10,405 nucleotides of DNA, taken from Bacteroidota bacterium (GTDB lineage Bacteria > Bacteroidota > Bacteroidia > Bacteroidales > VadinHA17). The position numbers were made by a program, and so were the translations under genes. The notes below the pieces were generated by a model. It saw only the letters and a list, made by a program, of their open reading frames with translations. It was not told where the DNA came from and searched no databases. The stretch covers positions 1 through 10,405 of the forward strand of contig VGGM01000023.1 in assembly GCA_016868515.1 (NCBI GenBank), read 5' to 3'. Shown one piece after another: positions 7,692 to 10,405 of the stretch (positions within the stretch are counted from its first letter, which is position 1; every line of letters begins with the position of its first letter).

Positions 7692-9452
7692 ATGCACAGA
7701 ACACATAACTGCGGTGAGCTCAGGCTTCCTGATGCCGGGAAGAGAGTTTCACTATGCGGATGGATACAGAGGTCGAGGGATTTCGGCGGAATGACATTTA
7801 CCGATTTGCGCGACCGTTATGGTATTACCCAGCTTGTATTCAACATGGATGAGAACCCGGTTGTGTGCAAAAAGGCAAGGGAACTGGGGAGGGAGTTTGT
7901 TGTAAGGGTTACAGGTACTGTAGCTGAGCGAAGTAACAAGAACCTAAAGCTTCCTACCGGGGAAATTGAAATTATTGTTGCGGAGACAGAGGTTTTGAGC
8001 AAGAGCGAACTGCCACCGTTTACAATTGAGGATGAAACCGACGGGGGTGATGAGTTAAGGATGAAATACCGGTATCTTGACCTCAGAAGGGCAACGGTGA
8101 GGGATAATATTATCCTCAGGCACAGGATGGCCAGGGAGGTTCGAGCATATATGGACGGTGAGGGATTTATCGATGTAGAGACACCGGTTCTTTATAAATC
8201 GACACCTGAAGGGGCCCGCGATTATGTTGTGCCGTCACGCATACACCCCGGAGAGTTTTACGCCCTTCCGCAGTCGCCTCAAACGCTCAAGCAGCTTCTG
8301 ATGGTTGCCGGATTTGACAGGTACTATCAGATTGTAAAGTGTTTCCGCGACGAAGACCTGAGGGCTGACAGGCAGCCTGAGTTTACACAGATTGACTGTG
8401 AAATGTCGTTCGTAACTCAGGATGACATACTCAATACTTTCGAAGGACTTGCAAGGCATCTTTTCAGGCAGATAAAGGGGCTGGAGTTTCCGGAACCTTT
8501 CAGGCGAATGCCCTATTCCGAAGCTCTTGCGATGTATGGTAGTGACAAACCCGACCTGAGGTTCGGCATGGAGATACATGACATTACCGGCCTGGTGAAG
8601 GGGAAGGATTTTCCGGTGTTTGATCAGGCTGATTATATCGGGTCTATATCCTGCCCCGGCGCTTCGGAATTCACCAGGAAGCAAACCGATGAGCTTACCG
8701 AATTCGTTAAACGGCCGCAGGTGGGAGCCAAAGGTCTGGTCTATATAAAATACTCGTCAGACGGTTCGGCAAAGTCGTCGGTTGACAGGTATTATTCCCA
8801 ACCTGAGCTCGAAGCACTGGTAAAAAATGCCGGTGCCAGACCGGGTGACCTGGTACTGATTCTGGCAGGCGAAAGAGGCAGTACCCTGAAAGCGCTGGGT
8901 GAGCTCAGGCTTGAGATGGGAAACAGACTGGGCTTGCGCGACAGGAGCAGGTTTGTACCCGTATGGGTAGTTGATTTCCCGCTTCTTGAGTGGGACAATG
9001 AGGCCGGAAGGTATTTTGCAATGCATCATCCCTTTACATCACCGAAACCTGAGGATTCCATGTTACTGGAATCAGACCCCGGCTCGGTAAGGGCGAATGC
9101 TTACGACCTGGTAATCAACGGTGTAGAGATTGGCGGCGGTTCGGTAAGGATATCTGACAGCAATCTTCAGAAGCAGATGTTCAGGGTTCTTGGATTCACC
9201 GATGAGGAGGCGCAGAAGCAGTTCGGGTTCCTGCTGAATGCTTTCAGGTACGGAGCCCCTCCACATGGAGGGATTGCATTCGGATTTGACCGCTGGACAG
9301 CTCTTATGGGCGGGTCGGACTCGATCAGGGATTTCATAGCGTTCCCTAAAAACAATTCGGCAAGGGATATAATGATAGATTCGCCCTCTCCGGTAACCGA
9401 TACTCAACTGGATGAACTTTCGCTAAGGATAGCTGACCGGAGAAAAAGATAG
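7692..9452 (+). CDS. aspS: Aspartyl-tRNA synthetase, bacterial type
   Basis: This 586-residue cytoplasmic enzyme ligates aspartate to tRNA(Asp) using ATP. Residues about 1-105 are the OB-fold anticodon-binding domain ([20 protein letters not shown]). The class II catalytic core follows: motif 1 around 159-166 (FIDVETPV), the flexible loop [14 protein letters not shown] at 170-183, [12 protein letters not shown] at 194-205, motif 2 at 218-235 ([18 protein letters not shown]), and motif 3 at 526-535 ([10 protein letters not shown]) followed by [13 protein letters not shown]. The GAD insertion domain typical of bacterial AspRS lies between about 285 and 410. The length is normal and every core motif is present. 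The site that distinguishes discriminating from non-discriminating enzymes in Pseudomonas (His31 there) is Phe31 here, so that marker does not suggest tRNA(Asn) mischarging, but this is weak evidence. The start ATG follows the AT-rich TTTTAATT with no Shine-Dalgarno sequence. The 3' end converges on a minus-strand gene 5 bases away. Confidence 0.98.
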   Translation: MHRTHNCGELRLPDAGKRVSLCGWIQRSRDFGGMTFTDLRDRYGITQLVFNMDENPVVCKKARELGREFVVRVTGTVAERSNKNLKLPTGEIEIIVAETEVLSKSELPPFTIEDETDGGDELRMKYRYLDLRRATVRDNIILRHRMAREVRAYMDGEGFIDVETPVLYKSTPEGARDYVVPSRIHPGEFYALPQSPQTLKQLLMVAGFDRYYQIVKCFRDEDLRADRQPEFTQIDCEMSFVTQDDILNTFEGLARHLFRQIKGLEFPEPFRRMPYSEALAMYGSDKPDLRFGMEIHDITGLVKGKDFPVFDQADYIGSISCPGASEFTRKQTDELTEFVKRPQVGAKGLVYIKYSSDGSAKSSVDRYYSQPELEALVKNAGARPGDLVLILAGERGSTLKALGELRLEMGNRLGLRDRSRFVPVWVVDFPLLEWDNEAGRYFAMHHPFTSPKPEDSMLLESDPGSVRANAYDLVINGVEIGGGSVRISDSNLQKQMFRVLGFTDEEAQKQFGFLLNAFRYGAPPHGGIAFGFDRWTALMGGSDSIRDFIAFPKNNSARDIMIDSPSPVTDTQLDELSLRIADRRKR

Positions 9453-9473
9453 GCAGTTTATCTCTTCTTTCTC
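9440..9473. terminator. Weak bidirectional hairpin spanning the two convergent stop codons
   Basis: GAGAAA (9440-9445) pairs with TTTCTC (9468-9473), and inside it AGATA (9447-9451) pairs with TATCT (9459-9463). An asymmetric internal bulge separates the two stems, and a 7-base loop closes the inner one. The aspS stop and the stop of the minus-strand plug gene both fall inside the structure. T-rich runs occur on both exits (GTTTTATC on plus, CTTTTTC on minus). It is A/T-rich and imperfect, so this is a tentative call; with only 5 bases between the genes any shared terminator must overlap coding sequence. Confidence 0.25.
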
Positions 9474-10153
9474 AGTTTTATCAGAATCACTCCGTTTGCC
9501 CCGCGTGAACCGTACATTGAAGCGTCGGCTCCCTTCAGTATCTGAATAGAGGCAACCTCTGAGGGAGGAATGTCGCCAACATGATCGACAGGTATACCAT
9601 CGACGACGAACAGCGGTTGTGTGCTTGAATTAATGCTGCTTATCCCGCGGATAGTGATTGAGGTTCCGTGTACGAATACGCCAGGCACTTCCCCCTTGAT
9701 CATTTCGTAGATGTTCGTATACGACCTGAATTTGGGATTGTCTCCGTCAATGGTTCCAACCGAGGTTGTAAGGTACTTCTTTCTTATTGCACTATAGCCG
9801 ACGTCGACCATTTCATCGCCATGCTCAGGTGTAAGCAGTTTGATTATGTTTGCCTTGATGAGTGTAAACCGGAATTCAGCCTGGGTTCCTATTTCGGCTT
9901 CGGCAATACCTTCATCCTGTTTCACCACATAGATCATTGCCGCTTCACCTTTGAGAGTAAGCCTGAACTCACCATTTTTATCGGTTTTCACCGGCGTTTC
10001 CCATGCGTCAATGAATATGGATGCACCTCTTACAGGTTTTCCCTCTTCATTAACAACTATTCCGCTGATTACCCGCTTCTGAACCTTCTGAGACGTGGCA
10101 GGCAGGAAGGGAACCGCGATGATGAGAATGAGAAAAAGCAGTTTTTGTTTCAT
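9458..10153 (-). CDS. Barrel-less exported protein: carboxypeptidase-regulatory-like domain plus TonB-receptor plug domain
   Basis: The 231-residue protein starts at the ATG complementary to 10151-10153. Residues 1-21 are a signal peptide (KQK then a long hydrophobic core, PATS). About 27-98 is a carboxypeptidase-regulatory-like domain (ISGIVVNEEGKPVRGASIFI, TDKNGEFRLTL). Residues 112-121 (GDEMVDVGYS) resemble the TonB-box stretch of SusC proteins. About 122-227 is a plug domain: YEMIKGEVPGVFV, ITIRGISSIN, PLFVVDGIPVD, ASIQILKGADASMYGSRGAN, GVILIKL. It stops with KLRKKR exactly where a SusC/RagA beta-barrel would begin. Full SusC proteins have about 1000 residues. No barrel sequence can follow, because aspS begins converging 5 bases beyond the stop. 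The gene begins 5 bases after the miaB stop on the same strand, so co-transcription is likely. The reading frame is intact and the domains look well kept, so a functional small protein is more likely than a fresh remnant. Its role is unknown; periplasmic binding to TonB or to a barrel is speculative. Confidence 0.85.
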   Translation of the reverse strand: MKQKLLFLILIIAVPFLPATSQKVQKRVISGIVVNEEGKPVRGASIFIDAWETPVKTDKNGEFRLTLKGEAAMIYVVKQDEGIAEAEIGTQAEFRFTLIKANIIKLLTPEHGDEMVDVGYSAIRKKYLTTSVGTIDGDNPKFRSYTNIYEMIKGEVPGVFVHGTSITIRGISSINSSTQPLFVVDGIPVDHVGDIPPSEVASIQILKGADASMYGSRGANGVILIKLRKKR

Positions 10154-10158
10154 GGCTT

Positions 10159-10405
10159 TCAGTTTTTGTCTTTGTCAATTACCTTACCAATCAATGTGGC
10201 AGAGGTGCTGCGTTCAACCAGAACATTTACATATTCACCCTTTACGATGTTGCCGGCAGGGAATACGACCACCTTGTTCTGGGATGTTCTTCCGAAGAGG
10301 TGATCGGCCGATTTCTTCGATTCTCCTTCCACAAGGGCCTCAAACACCATGCCAACATCGTGTCTCTTTACCGAGGCCGATATTCGGTTCTGAAGTGTAA
10401 TTATC
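10159..10405 (-). CDS. miaB: tRNA-2-methylthio-N6-dimethylallyladenosine synthase MiaB, C-terminal TRAM domain (partial)
   Basis: The last 81 residues of the gene are present; the frame is open through the right edge, so the start, the N-terminal methylthiotransferase domain and the radical-SAM centre lie outside. The visible part begins IITLQNRISA and contains the TRAM domain: VGMVFEALVEGESKKS, then HLFGRTSQNKVVVFPAGN, KGEYVNVLV and TSATLIGKVI. The GRTSQNKVVVF wording with the SATL.G ending is characteristic of MiaB and separates it from RimO and MtaB, which differ here. MiaB is a cytoplasmic radical-SAM enzyme that adds a methylthio group to i6A37 of tRNAs reading UNN codons, and TRAM binds the tRNA. 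Its TGA stop (complement of 10159-10161) lies 5 bases before the start of the plug-domain gene, suggesting a shared transcript. An internal Met at the complement of 10350 is not the start, because the homologous sequence continues upstream of it. Confidence 0.9.
   Translation of the reverse strand, partial: IITLQNRISASVKRHDVGMVFEALVEGESKKSADHLFGRTSQNKVVVFPAGNIVKGEYVNVLVERSTSATLIGKVIDKDKN

Noticed and set aside
9268..9326. Trp at residue 535 in AspRS motif 3 (GFDRW), where many bacterial enzymes have Leu or Phe
   Set aside because: As far as I recall, Bacteroidales AspRS also reads GLDRW here, so it is a lineage feature and not an anomaly.
9668..10303. Open frame of 211 codons on the plus strand across the plug gene and the miaB end
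   Set aside because: It runs antisense to two genes with clear homology and crosses their boundary; its translation shows no coherent domain.
1..10405. Possible defence system, mobile element, CRISPR array, tRNA or toxin-antitoxin pair
   Set aside because: No transposase, integrase, nuclease, repeat-spacer pattern, terminal inverted repeats or tRNA cloverleaf is visible; every longer stretch is covered by uptake, tRNA-related or exported-protein genes.

Overview
The window most likely comes from a member of the Bacteroidota, probably Bacteroidales-like. The evidence is tandem SusC/SusD outer-membrane nutrient-uptake genes, Bacteroidota-type surface lipoproteins with a DUF1735 architecture, no clear Shine-Dalgarno sequences before the starts, a TAnnTTTG promoter element at 6912-6919, and an aspartyl-tRNA synthetase that reads like Bacteroidales AspRS. 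Base composition is moderate and similar throughout, with no transposase, integrase, CRISPR array, tRNA or rRNA gene.

Left part (1-6771, + strand): the distal end of a glycan or nutrient uptake operon. It starts inside a SusD-like gene (only the last 86 codons are present), then has a complete SusC-like TonB-dependent transporter, a complete SusD-like lipoprotein and a lipoprotein with two DUF1735-like repeats and a C-terminal module. Two SusC/SusD pairs therefore seem to sit in tandem; the first SusC would lie left of the window. Gaps are 3-35 bases, so one transcript is likely. SusC would form the outer-membrane barrel, SusD its lid, and the DUF1735 protein an accessory surface binder in the SusE/SusF position. 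No glycoside hydrolase, sulfatase, ECF sigma/anti-sigma pair or hybrid two-component regulator is visible here, so the substrate cannot be named.

Middle (6772-7641): a 171-base intergenic stretch carries three successive inverted repeats. The first probably ends the uptake operon, and the last resembles a terminator with a T-rich tail. They are followed by a Bacteroidota-type promoter and a small secreted protein of unknown function.

Right part (7642-10405): aspS (+ strand) is complete and normal. It converges, with only 5 bases between stop codons, on a two-gene minus-strand unit: the C-terminal TRAM-domain end of miaB (running off the right edge), then, 5 bases after its stop, a 231-residue exported protein. 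That protein consists of a carboxypeptidase-regulatory-like domain and a TonB-receptor plug domain and ends where a SusC barrel would begin. This barrel-less plug protein is the most unusual item in the window.
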